A stretch of DNA of 64,000 bases from Mesocentrotus franciscanus (taxonomy: Eukaryota > Echinodermata > Echinoidea > Camarodonta > Strongylocentrotidae), in assembly GCA_037976565.1 (NCBI GenBank), contig CP137682.1, positions 21,628,800-21,692,799 of the forward strand, written 5' to 3'. How positions within the stretch are numbered: position 1 is the stretch's first letter; every line of letters starts with the position of its first letter. The position numbers were made by a program, and so were the translations under genes. Positions 55,200 through 64,000 of this stretch are shown one piece after another. A model generated the notes under the pieces. The model searched no databases, was not told the origin of the DNA, and was given only the letters and a program-made list of their open reading frames with translations.

Positions 55200-58100
55200 C
55201 TGGCAGGGAAGATTTGAAATATATATATGATGTCACTATCATGACCAAGGTAGCAGGCAGAGGAAGAGGCAGTGGCGGATCCAGGGGGGGGGAGGCCGGG
55301 GGGCCCGGGCCCCCGCCCCTAGAAAAAAAAACAGGTAAAAACACACTTTTTTGAAAAAAGAAGTTGGGCCCCTCCTGGCGCCCAAGGGGGTGGTGGTGGA
55401 AAAAATAACCCTTCCGTAGGGAACTTTTCGGGTGCCAAAAAAAAATTGTGCTCACTACCCTGGCGCCCAAGGGGTGGTGGTGGAAAAAAATGACCCTTCC
55501 CGGAGGGAAAATTTTGTTCGGGTGCCAAAATTTTTTTTTTTTTGCTCACTCCCCCGTTTATCCGGATATCATTACACAGATCAAGGACAAACCTTTTGCT
55601 AGACGTGATCATTTTAATCAGGCCAGAACTAACACATTAAAGACAGTTGAAATTATGTGTATTGTTTATTCTTGCATGGGTACAGATTGGGCGGAGTTAA
55701 ATATGGATAATACAAAAATAACCTACTTTGAATCAATGGAATGCCAGAAAGAGGGAAAAGAATCAATCGAAGGGTGGGCATGTAATATATTTTTATATCT
55801 TACCTCATCATGCTCCACGGTGACAGTCAGCTTGCCTTCATTGTTTATCTCAGAAATCAGTGGATCAAGTTTCGCGTTGGTACAACACAAACCCAACCTA
55901 TAGTAATGAAACATTTCGGGGGCACAATGCATTATCTTCTGAACTAACCTGACGTTACGATACTCTCTTAAAAAGCCATCAGAGATGTATGCTATATGGT
56001 GTGAAAATAGATGACAATTTAATACACATCGGAACTTGCATAATTTTGCTATATTGCATGACTGCGAACCAAGGTATCATACATGTAACTGTGTATGTAG
56101 GAAACAGAAAGTCTATGAACATCATGATGAATAAAATAAATAAAGTATTGCATTTAAAATTATATTGGTATGAATAAATCCTGAAATGAAGAGATCATCA
56201 GATTATGTAAATTATTGTAAAATTCCCTATATAGCACCCTATCATTTAATCTTTAAGATAACCCACTCTGAGATGCCTTCCAAACCTTAATGCAACTACC
56301 CCTAACTAATTTAGCAGTAATAACGATAGGTTGCTTGTGGGGCAAAGTGTTTTGCCATAATCAAATTTCTTTGATAATAAAATTCAAATGTGTTAAATTA
56401 ACGCTAGTTTTCCTCTTATCAATGCTTATAAGATCAAACGTATTTATAATCATGTATCTAGGTTGTATCAACACCATGTAAACATAAATTATATGTCTAA
56501 AGGTAAGGAAGAAATTAAAATTCATATTTGTATATTGATATCGTTGTAAATGACCGATTTGAACAAATCAAGTGCTCAATCCAATGGTCTAGATGTTAGT
56601 TAACGGACTGAACATATTTCCCCACATAAATATGTAAATGAGCGTTCATAAAAAACAATATAATTATATTTTTCATAACTTGCCGTGATCTAGAAGATCT
56701 CATTTGCATCAGTTCAAGTGATATGATTGATATTGCCCATGCCATTGGACATGATTGAAACATTTTAATATTACTATAACCAGTGAATTTCACATGATAT
56801 GCAAATCAGCTTCCAACGTTCAAATATGAAAAAAATATTTTCATCTTAAATTGCTTCCAAGTCCGCTCTTACAACTTTTCATGTATTGAAAGCTCTGTAT
56901 TATGGGTCTCCAGACATGGTGGAATAGTTTTCTGATTTACATTGTAAATATTTAGCCATCATAATAATATGCAAATATTCAAATTATAACTTTTTAATAC
57001 CCCAAAATGAAAACTTAATTTGCATATTATGCATAAAGTACTGTTTCAACCTATCTTGAAATGTATTCATCCTGTTCAGTGGAACAATGACAGTATCCAT
57101 TGTGTTATTTGAACTGATTTAACTGGGATCTTAGATGGCAGACTATGATAAAAATATTAATATTGATATCTCTCTGCTGGAAGCTTTTTTGCATATTTTG
57201 CACATTAATCCTAATATGGATTCGAAAACTTGTCCACCTTTCTCATGACTTTGAAAACATTGCACTGAACACTTGAATTGTTCAAATTGGTTATCTACAA
57301 CGATATTGAGATGAAAATATGAATTTTAATCTCATTATTTTTGTCTCTGAACCCTTTGAATTTAGTATTTAAATGCATATCTTCCAATAAGAAAATATTT
57401 TTTTCGGTCATATTACGGAATGTTAACTGCTTTCCACGTACTACTTAAATTTTCTCAAACTGTTAGTATGTTGTTTAAAGTATTACATGCATTCCTAGTT
57501 CACTGAAGTGGGATAAAATTCTTTTGCAATTTGTTTGAGTAAATTACTATTTTGACTGTACTTAGGTAAAAAAAGAAGAGAATATTGGTAAAGAGAGAGA
57601 AAATTAATTAAGAGAGAGGGACTGAGAGAGAGAGAGAGAGGGGTAAAGAAAATGAGGAGAAAACAATCACAGTAAAAGGTAACCCAAATGTGTCATTCCA
57701 CAGTGTGTTGTACAGGTACATTTCTAAGATTTTCACTATAATGAGGCAACCATTACCCTGGTAAATCAAAATGAGACTCACTCTATGCTTGTCAGGTGTG
57801 GATGAGTCTTCATGAGTTGGATGATCTCAGCTGCCTTCTCGTTGTACAGGCCAACGCGGGTAATGAACAGATTGGTGAGCCGAGGACATGTTATCACCGC
57901 CTTGTAAAATGACACGGGATCATTCAGTGTAGTTAGTGTCATAAGCGAGTTTCCCTGGATGTGAAGGTGAGTTAGATGCAGATGGAATGGAGAGCAGGCC
58001 ATTGTGACGATATCTGATGAAACATTTTCCCCCCTTGACCAGTCCAGTTTGAGAGTTTTCACTTGGGGACATGATGTTTGAAGTCCAAGATTCCACAGAC

Positions 58101-61100
58101 TGGTCACATGCTTAGCATCCACAGATAGCTCATCTACTGACGTTTTTTGACGAGTCTACATGAAACAACAGCGATGCAAAAAAGGCTCGATCACTATATA
58201 TGCTATGTATGGAAACAAACACTCAGTTATGTAAGATATTATATTAGATAACATGACTGATTATTGTTTTGATATAGTACTTTCTTTTCTTTTTCAGCCA
58301 TTGTCGATCCACTGCAGAATGAAGGCCTCAGCATGATATCTCCAAATGTCTCTGTTTAGTGCTTGTTGGTGCCAGTTGATATAGTACATTTACTGTTAAT
58401 ATCATGCTTGGTAAATATTCCACAAAATATACAATAATAAACTTTAAGGGTTTTCATCAGTTTAAAGTAAAGAAGAAATTTTTAAGAGGCGTAGTTTTGT
58501 GAAAAATGTGACAAAGAACACAAATTTTTGAACTTTTGGATGCCGAGATTATAAATGATATCGAGAATTTTCTATTGACATTACAGTCATATTCGATGCC
58601 TTTACGGATGAACTTTAACCGATTTCTTTGTCCAAAATATTAAAAATACCTCTCTATTCTCCATTTTAGTGATCCAGCAGATTATGTTCCATTAGGCCTA
58701 AACGTGTATTGCCCGCCCTTTAAAAAAAAGGTTAGTCCATCATAAAACTCTAAAAAAGGTATTTACTGTATTTTGGACACAAAACAATTAGAGGATTACC
58801 CCCTGTATGACATAACGCATCATGACCACATTGCCAGTACAAGTTTTCTCACATCATTAGCATTATCGTCGTTCAAAATTTCTTACGTTTTTTATTCTCT
58901 CTCCGCTTTTTCTGAAACCTTCGTAATATGTTTCTTTATATTGTCTGTATCCACCAACATCACCCTGGCCAACTTAATTACGTGTGTTATTATCCTTCTT
59001 TTTCACTGAAAGATGACGGGGTGTAGTTCTAATTTATCTAATATCTTTTTATTGTAATATTCGTTTAGCCAGAATTAAGAAAAATAATACAAATGATTTC
59101 ATATTACTAAAAGTTACACATTTCATGATGAAAAAATAAGCAACAAAAATCTCTATAGGAAATAGCAAACGACAATCCTTCATTAATCGATATTTAACGA
59201 GATTTTAAGAAAATATGCATGGTTAAACTTCCCCCTCAATTGGAGAAATTTCAACCGTGCATGTGTAGATGTTTGGTATATAAAACCATGCATATATTAA
59301 CTAAACAGCACGTAGTATGTCGTCTTAACTTGATTTCAAGGAAAAATACATTATCCATTTCGCAATTCCTTTACCATTCACATTTAGTCTGTCTAGATTT
59401 TCTGAACCCCTTCCTTTTGAGCTTGGAACAAAAAGAGGATTTTGACATCAATCTTGGAATAGTAAAGATACATACCAGTGTCTCTCCATCTTCCATGTCA
59501 ACTCGTCTGATATCCCTCAAGCTGAGTGACTGGAGGCGTGGTAGCGAGAGAATGGAGTGTAGTCGACATGGAGTTACGGAAACATGCCCCATACTCAGCG
59601 TCTGGATCTGTGCAAAGACAATTCATGAGTTCACACCAAAGTGCTATACAATTATTCTTTTTACTATTAAACATAGACACCTTTTTAAATCACAGCTAAT
59701 ATAATATGCATCTGTATCTTAGTAACTTTATCATTCACGAAGTATGATTATTTCGTCTTTATTTCTGCTACAGTTCAAGTAAATTAACATATTATTATAA
59801 CAAACAAGACAAACGCAAAGCGTTGTCTCGCCTGCATCTCGCTATGAGAATGTGAACTATGTATGGATTTGGTGACTTCAAATCCATAGAAATAATGGTA
59901 TTACAATGCTTTTTGCAAAAAGTTCATTGATCTTTTGACCTTAAGACTTGGTCAGATCCGACCCATTTTCGAACTTGCCCTGCGGCTTCGAAAGATGCAC
60001 CTGGAGCGTAAATTGGCGTGGGGTCCAGGGGCAAAGCCCTGGCTGAGTTAATGAGCGAAGCCCCCAGAAGCTCAGGGTTTTAGGCATTAAATTACGGTCA
60101 GATGAGCATATTTTGGTACCTTTTTTGTGACACTGGCAGGTCACTAATTGGCGTGGGGTCAAGGGGGCTGAGCCCCATGAAGCTCAGGGGTATTAGGAAT
60201 TTAATTACGGTCAGATGAGCATCTAGGGGCCCGCCTTAGGGCTCTTGGTGGGGTCCAGTGGGCAGAGCCCCCGGAACCTTAGGGATTTTAGGCATTTAAT
60301 TACGAACAGATGAGCATCTTTTGATACCTCATTTCACCTTAAATTACTGGTATTGAATTGAAGAAGAAAAAAAAGTTTGAAACCCCTCCCCCATCAGTAC
60401 GCCAGTGCTAGTGTTTTATAATGAGCGCGGTTTCGACTAATGACCAAACGATATTTCGAAAAAAATATGTTTAGTTGGAAGATTGCTATATATGAAGGAA
60501 ATCGTTTCCAAAACAAGGGAGATATGGAGAGAGAGAGAGACAGACAGAGAGAGATGGAAGGAGGAAGAAAAAGAGAGAGTCAGACAGACAGAGAGAAAGA
60601 AAACCAAGGGACATTGCTGTGGTACGAGCAAAATAAAGACTAGATGAAAAAGACAAACAAATGTCTTAAATAGTTGAAAAGGAGACCATGTCTCGTCAAG
60701 AAAAATAAAAATTGATATCTTTGTGCATGTAATATCTTATTGGAACAATAAATATTATAATAATTTTAAAAAAAACGCGGATTTCTAGGCCTATCTACAG
60801 GATATGCGCTTAAAATATCCATTTAGATGCATCTATATCATAACAACACTAATTATATTCACAAGATTAATTTTCTTTGTTGTCAGCATAGCCAAACTAT
60901 TTATAATATTGATATTGGAGTGCTTGTAACTGATATAAATAAATAATTTCTTTAAAAAAAGGGTGACAAAACAGTTACCCCATACGTTGTGTTTAAAGAA
61001 TGCAAAACTATTTGGAAACAAATCGTCTTCAATAGAAATCGTTTTGGGGTATACCTTTGATGTTGATGACTCAGAGAGCATCGTTGAGTAGAACTCATCA

Positions 61101-61981
61101 CTCAGCTTCACATAGTCCAGCTTCAGGGATCGAAGATTTGGCATGGAGCAGAGACCTCTCGCGTAATGTGAGGATGCAACAGAACCCAGATCTGCCATCT
61201 CGTGCGTTAGTTCCTCAATCTGGTGATATGACAGGACAGTTTAAATAGTATGAATACTGAATAGTATTTATTATCAAGTATAAACGACATGTATGATTTT
61301 AATAATTTTTAGCGTCATAAATGTAACATCATAAACCTGTAATTAGACTTTTAAAGCAAGAGAAAGAGAGGAAAATACAAAATATAAAAATAAATTATAT
61401 GTATTTGGAAAAATACAACGGTATCTGATTAAGCAGAATAAACATTTTATATATTTTTTTTATTTACACTGTATATGTAATGTATTCTAGAACACTATTG
61501 GCATAATATAATTGTTTCTTTAAAGAAATTGAAATACTATTTTATAGGAGAGGTGCCTTTAAAACGCGTTTTTAGATGAATCTTTTTCATTATGACATCA
61601 AAGTCTACTCTTTCACAGGTATTTATTTCCTTGTCAGCATAGCCAAAGTATTTATCATATTGATATGAGCGTGGCTGCACGTAACTAATGCAAACTAAAT
61701 AAATGATTTCTTTTTTGTTAAAGTGTTGAAAAAAGTTACCCCATAATGTTGAGTTTGAAGAATGCAAAACTATTTGAAAACAAATCGTTTTCAATACAAA
61801 TCATGTTTGGGTATACCTTTGATCTTGATGCCTCATCGGCCATCCCTGAGTAGAACTCATTACTCAGCTTAACACTGTTCAGATACAGTGATCGAAGTTT
61901 TGGCATGGAGCAGAGACCTGTCGCGTAATGAGCGGATGCAGCAGAATCCAGATCCGAGTCCTCGTGCGTTAGCTCCTCAGT
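55185..61981 (-). CDS. Leucine-rich-repeat protein, C-terminal part (joined exons, 5' end missing)
   Basis: Exons 61817-61981, 61055-61219, 59476-59607, 57782-58155 and 55804-55897 join with matching phases, and 55185-55199 may be the terminal exon. The translation shows repeated LRR strands of ribonuclease-inhibitor type: MPKLRSLYLNSVKLS, MPNLRSLKLDYVKLS, LPRLQSLSLRDIRRVD, CPQVKTLKLDWSRG, HLTHLHIQGNSL, CPRLTNLFITRVGL and HPHLTSIELGLC. Such arrays act as ligand- or partner-binding surfaces and in echinoderms are abundant in NLR-type receptors. No NACHT, CARD, DEATH or TIR domain is in view, so the receptor idea is inference. Sequence upstream of 61981 is a transposon, so the locus may be interrupted or its 5' exons lie beyond the window. 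Confidence 0.7.
55270..55555. mobile_element. Right-truncated copy of the 47606 hAT element
   Basis: Begins CAGTGGCGGATCCAGGGGG and carries the same GGCGCCCAAGGGGGTGG and TTCGGGTGCCAAAA modules in the same order. It stops after TTTGCTCACTCCCCC, without the right inverted repeat. Lies in an intron of the LRR gene. Confidence 0.85.
55804..55897 (-). CDS. LRR gene exon
   Basis: 94 nt, phase 2 in and phase 0 out. Encodes LGLCCTNAKLDPLISEINNE then GKLTVTVEHDE, a plausible cap after the last repeat. Acceptor TTACTATAG, donor GAG|GTAAGA. Confidence 0.68.
55933..57781. other. LRR gene intron, AT-rich
   Basis: Only a short (GA)n patch near 57610-57640. No coding exon recognised. Confidence 0.4.
57782..58155 (-). 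CDS. LRR gene exon with three or more repeats
   Basis: 374 nt, phase 0 in and phase 2 out. The acceptor GTTTCATGTAG| was chosen over a closer CGTCAG because only it keeps the frame from the 59476 exon. Starts TRQKTSVDELSVDAKHVTSL and ends MKTHPHLTSIE. Contains leucine-rich strands at regular spacing. Confidence 0.75.
58156..59475. other. LRR gene intron
   Basis: No coding exon or element boundary recognised. Confidence 0.4.
59476..59607 (-). CDS. LRR gene exon
   Basis: 132 nt, phase 0 in and out. Encodes IQTLSMGHVSVTPCRLHSIL then SLPRLQSLSLRDIRRVD and MEDGETL. Acceptor TTTGCACAG, donor CTG|GTATGT. Confidence 0.75.
60010..60330. repeat. Three tandem units of about 85-110 bp
   Basis: Each unit has GTGGGGTC(C/A)AG, a GAGCCCC-type core, CTCAGGG-TTTTAGG, then AATTACGGTCAGATGAGCAT. 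Units start near 60015, 60150 and 60248. Decreasing identity suggests an old duplication. Confidence 0.75.
60527..60600 (+). repeat. (GA)n-rich imperfect repeat
   Basis: GAGAGAGAGAGACAGACAG-type sequence. Confidence 0.85.
61055..61219 (-). CDS. LRR gene exon, tandem copy 2
   Basis: 165 nt, phase 0 in and out. Encodes IEELTHEMADLGSVASSHYA, RGLCSMPNLRSLKLDYVKL and SDEFYSTMLSESSTSK. Acceptor CATATCACCAG, donor AAAG|GTATAC. The flanking intron (AATGCAAAACTATTTG) is also shared with copy 1. Confidence 0.78.
61817..61981 (-). CDS. LRR gene exon, tandem copy 1
   Basis: 165 nt, same splice-site contexts and phase as copy 2. Encodes TEELTHEDSDLDSAASAHYA, TGLCSMPKLRSLYLNSVKL and SNEFYSGMADEASRSK. Roughly two thirds of residues match copy 2, so duplication is fairly recent. 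About 762 bp separates the two. Confidence 0.78.
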
Positions 61982-62111
61982 CTGGTGATGTGACAGGATA
62001 GGGTGAATATTAATAAAGGCGAATAGCATTATCAAGTATAGACGACATGTCTAATTTAGATATTTCTATTGTCGTTAATGTAACAACCTCTAGTGTGACG
62101 GGGCGTTTAAG

Positions 62112-62520
62112 GCCCTATCACACTACAGTGTATCGAGCCAACGTATGCCCAACATATTCGAAAATTTGGATATATGTTCGCATAATTTGCTAATCGTTCG
62201 CGACACGTTTGACGTACGTTGTATTCGTTAGCTGTTCGCAAGGGTTCGCAGAGATACGCTCGAGCCGATTTTCGATTTTTGACATGTTACAAATTTTGAG
62301 CGTATGACAACGTAATCAATACGCTGTGTATACGTTGAACATTCGCTATTCGAACGTTTTGCACGTTGGGTGTACGTTTCTTACTCGTCCGCCGGTCGTC
62401 CATATACGTCCAGCCAATCTGGAACTTTGCCGAAACGAATGCACAACGTATACACAGCGTATAGTGTAACAAATGGCTAACGAATGACCAACGTATACAC
62501 AGCTTAATCCAGCCTACTTC
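62112..62520. mobile_element. Transposon end or MITE upstream of the Harbinger remnant
   Basis: Starts AAGGCCCTATCACACTACAG. Interior contains many forms of AACGTATACACAGCGTAT and its complement. The 'CTATCACACTA' type terminus is seen in several DNA transposons. It may be the left end of the element that carries the transposase just to the right; the link is not proven. Confidence 0.45.
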
Positions 62521-62794
62521 AACTTTCACAAGGCGTTCATCTGACGTGCTTGACGCTAGCTATAGTCTACCGATAGAGTAACAAATGCGCACAGTACAGG
62601 TATCGTTTTTGTTTGTCACATCACATCGCCCGCGAGTAGCTCCTACTCAGCTCCAGCTGGTCATCAGAAATGGATGAAGCTTAGACACTTCGGATGCAAC
62701 ATCTTCTGGCCGTTCATCAACATGAGTATGACCTGAACCAGCTGGCCATCGCCCAATACATCAAAGAAACAAAAAGATAGAGGAGAGAAAAGCA

Positions 62795-63290
62795 TGGTAG
62801 ATCGATGTGGACCAGAGCCTGGATCCGGAGGCGACGGTAGTTCGGATTGTATGATCAGCTTCTCATCGAGCTCCGTCCTGAGGACCCCAAATTCTTCGCC
62901 TCGTTTCAAGAACCTCTTGAGCCTTTAAGCTCGCCGTGACTCTCCGCCACCTTGCCTCCGGCACCAAGAATTTGAACATGCAGTTTGGATGGAGGGTACC
63001 CAACAACACAATTTCCATTGTCGTCCGTGAAGTGTGTCAATCAATAGTAGACGAGTACATGGATGAGGTCATGACCTGCCCCACCACACCCGATGAATGG
63101 CGTAAAATTGCTGACTGTTTCTACCAGAAGTGGAATTTCCCCCACACATGTGGAGCCGTCGATGGGAAACACGCATGCAGATGTCCTTCGAATAGTGGAT
63201 CCACCTACCACAACTATAAGGGGTTTTACTCGGTAGTTCTCCTGGCGGCCGTAGATGCAAATTACAAATTCACCTGGGCGGACATTGGTG
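62795..63290 (+). pseudogene. Broken PIF-Harbinger (HARBI1-like) transposase
   Basis: 62795-62905 reads SMWTRAWIRRRR, a stop, then FGLYDQLLIELRPEDPKFFA, the start of a Harbinger transposase. After a deletion and frameshift, 62930-63290 reads TLRHLASGTKNLNMQFGWRV, then VREVCQSIVDEYMDEVMTCP, WNFPHTCGAVDGKH and YSVVLLAAVDANYKFTWADI. The Asp in AVDGKH and the Asp in WADIG correspond to the first two acidic residues of the DDE catalytic triad. The segment with the third (Glu) is absent, so this is a truncated, dead copy. Confidence 0.85.
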
Positions 63291-63363
63291 CTTTTAGTCT
63301 ACAAATAATATTTCAGGTATCGGTCTATTTCCAAGTATATTCGAAATGATATCCAAAGGTACA

Positions 63364-63660
63364 AACACAAAATAATTATGTGTCTGGAAATACGATTGTT
63401 GATCACAATAATCGTAACTCTACATGTACATGTATGTGAACTCATAATTTGTAGTCATTCTTTGGAAAAGGAACCAATTAACTTTCCTGATCAGTTTCAA
63501 GTGACTGAGAATAAGTATTACACATGGAAGAAAAGGAATAATGTAAAAAAACCACAAACACAAAAATAATAACCCTGTTTCTCGAAATATGATCTTGATC
63601 ACAAAAGTCACCCTAAATAACCTAACAGTTTCTAGCCATCCTTTGGAGTCTCTGCTGGAG
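63364..63660. repeat. Direct repeat of about 190 bp spacing
   Basis: AAACACAAAATAATTATGTG and GAAATACGATTGTTGATCAC, then GTCATTCTTTGGA (63364-63470), recur diverged as AAACACAAAAATAATAACCC, GAAATATGATCTTGATCACA and GCCATCCTTTGGA (63556-63660). Confidence 0.5.
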
Positions 63661-64000
63661 GTGTGTTCATGTTGGCGCCATGAACATCAGCATTACTGGA
63701 GCTGTCCAGTACACCGAGAACATTGGACAGACCTGAGATGTCCGACAGGCTTGTATCTCCTCCGGCACTATCTCCACTTTGGTTGAGTACTTGCGAAGAT
63801 TGGGACAGGACAGTATACAATGGGGCAGCAGTAGGACCGGTCCGACCGGAGGAGGTTAGTGAAGGTGACGAGGCGGAACGGCAACTGGATTCGGAAGGCA
63901 ACCAATGGGAGCTGGCAGAGTATTACCGGACCACTGATTTGCACGAGGAAGGTATTGCTGAGGATGCTGATGTTGGTGCTGCTGCTGGGAGAGAAGCGAC
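63632..64000. other. Open region at the right edge, strand uncertain
   Basis: The minus strand is open with a Ser/Thr-rich frame (63901-63632). The plus strand is also open from about 63790 to the edge with an acidic frame containing DWDRTVYNGAAVGPVRPEEV and QWELAEYYRTTDLHEEG. Either might belong to the second (DNA-binding) gene of a Harbinger element or to a host exon. I cannot decide from the sequence. Confidence 0.3.

Noticed and set aside
58136..58140. Nearer acceptor (CGTCAG) for the 57782 LRR exon
   Set aside because: It needs a phase-1 donor, while the upstream exon ends in phase 0; the acceptor at 58156 keeps the frame.

Overview
The window is animal genomic DNA: AT-rich, with long introns, GT/AG splice junctions, abundant simple repeats and a very high density of small foldback transposons, LINE remnants and tRNA-derived SINEs. 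The repeat spectrum (TA-, TTAA- and 8-bp-target elements, frequent TAGGCCTA-like words, GACG microsatellite) suggests a marine deuterostome invertebrate, most likely an echinoderm. That assignment is an inference; nothing here is species-diagnostic. I see no prokaryotic gene, CRISPR array or intact tRNA or rRNA gene.

Three multi-exon genes can be reconstructed by hand, each with exon phases that add up. (1) About 6.5-20.9 kb, plus strand: a membrane RING-CH (MARCH-like) ubiquitin ligase. The zinc-binding half-domain is split by a phase-1 intron, and two different upstream coding exons (6468-6771 and 13057-13255) can each supply the first C-x2-C. The shared downstream exons (20100-20260 and 20658-20942) supply the rest of the RING and two membrane spans. 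Decayed copies of the 3' RING half-exon lie at 16.7-17.3 kb. (2) 27109-47375, minus strand: the MORN1 orthologue, with 15 coding exons of which 14 fit in any one transcript. Exons 39756-39888 and 36512-36665 are related, both phase 0 in and phase 1 out, and can only be used one at a time; a ladder of decayed exon copies lies next to the second. (3) About 55.2-62.0 kb, minus strand: the C-terminal part of a leucine-rich-repeat gene with two tandemly duplicated 165-nt exons. Its 5' end is not visible.

Mobile DNA fills most of the rest. There are LINE reverse-transcriptase remnants at 0.4, 11.5, 17.4-18.5 and 18.5-20.0 kb. A tRNA-type SINE at 10.6 kb shares its 3' tail with the 18.5-20.0 kb LINE. 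Non-autonomous hAT elements with exact 8-bp target duplications lie at 18.8-19.3 and 47.6-48.0 kb. TTAA-flanked foldbacks (possibly piggyBac-like), pogo/Tigger-like TA elements, other MITEs and a broken PIF-Harbinger transposase at 62.8-63.3 kb complete the picture. The recurring theme is duplication at exon level in all three genes, some copies apparently usable and others decaying in the introns.
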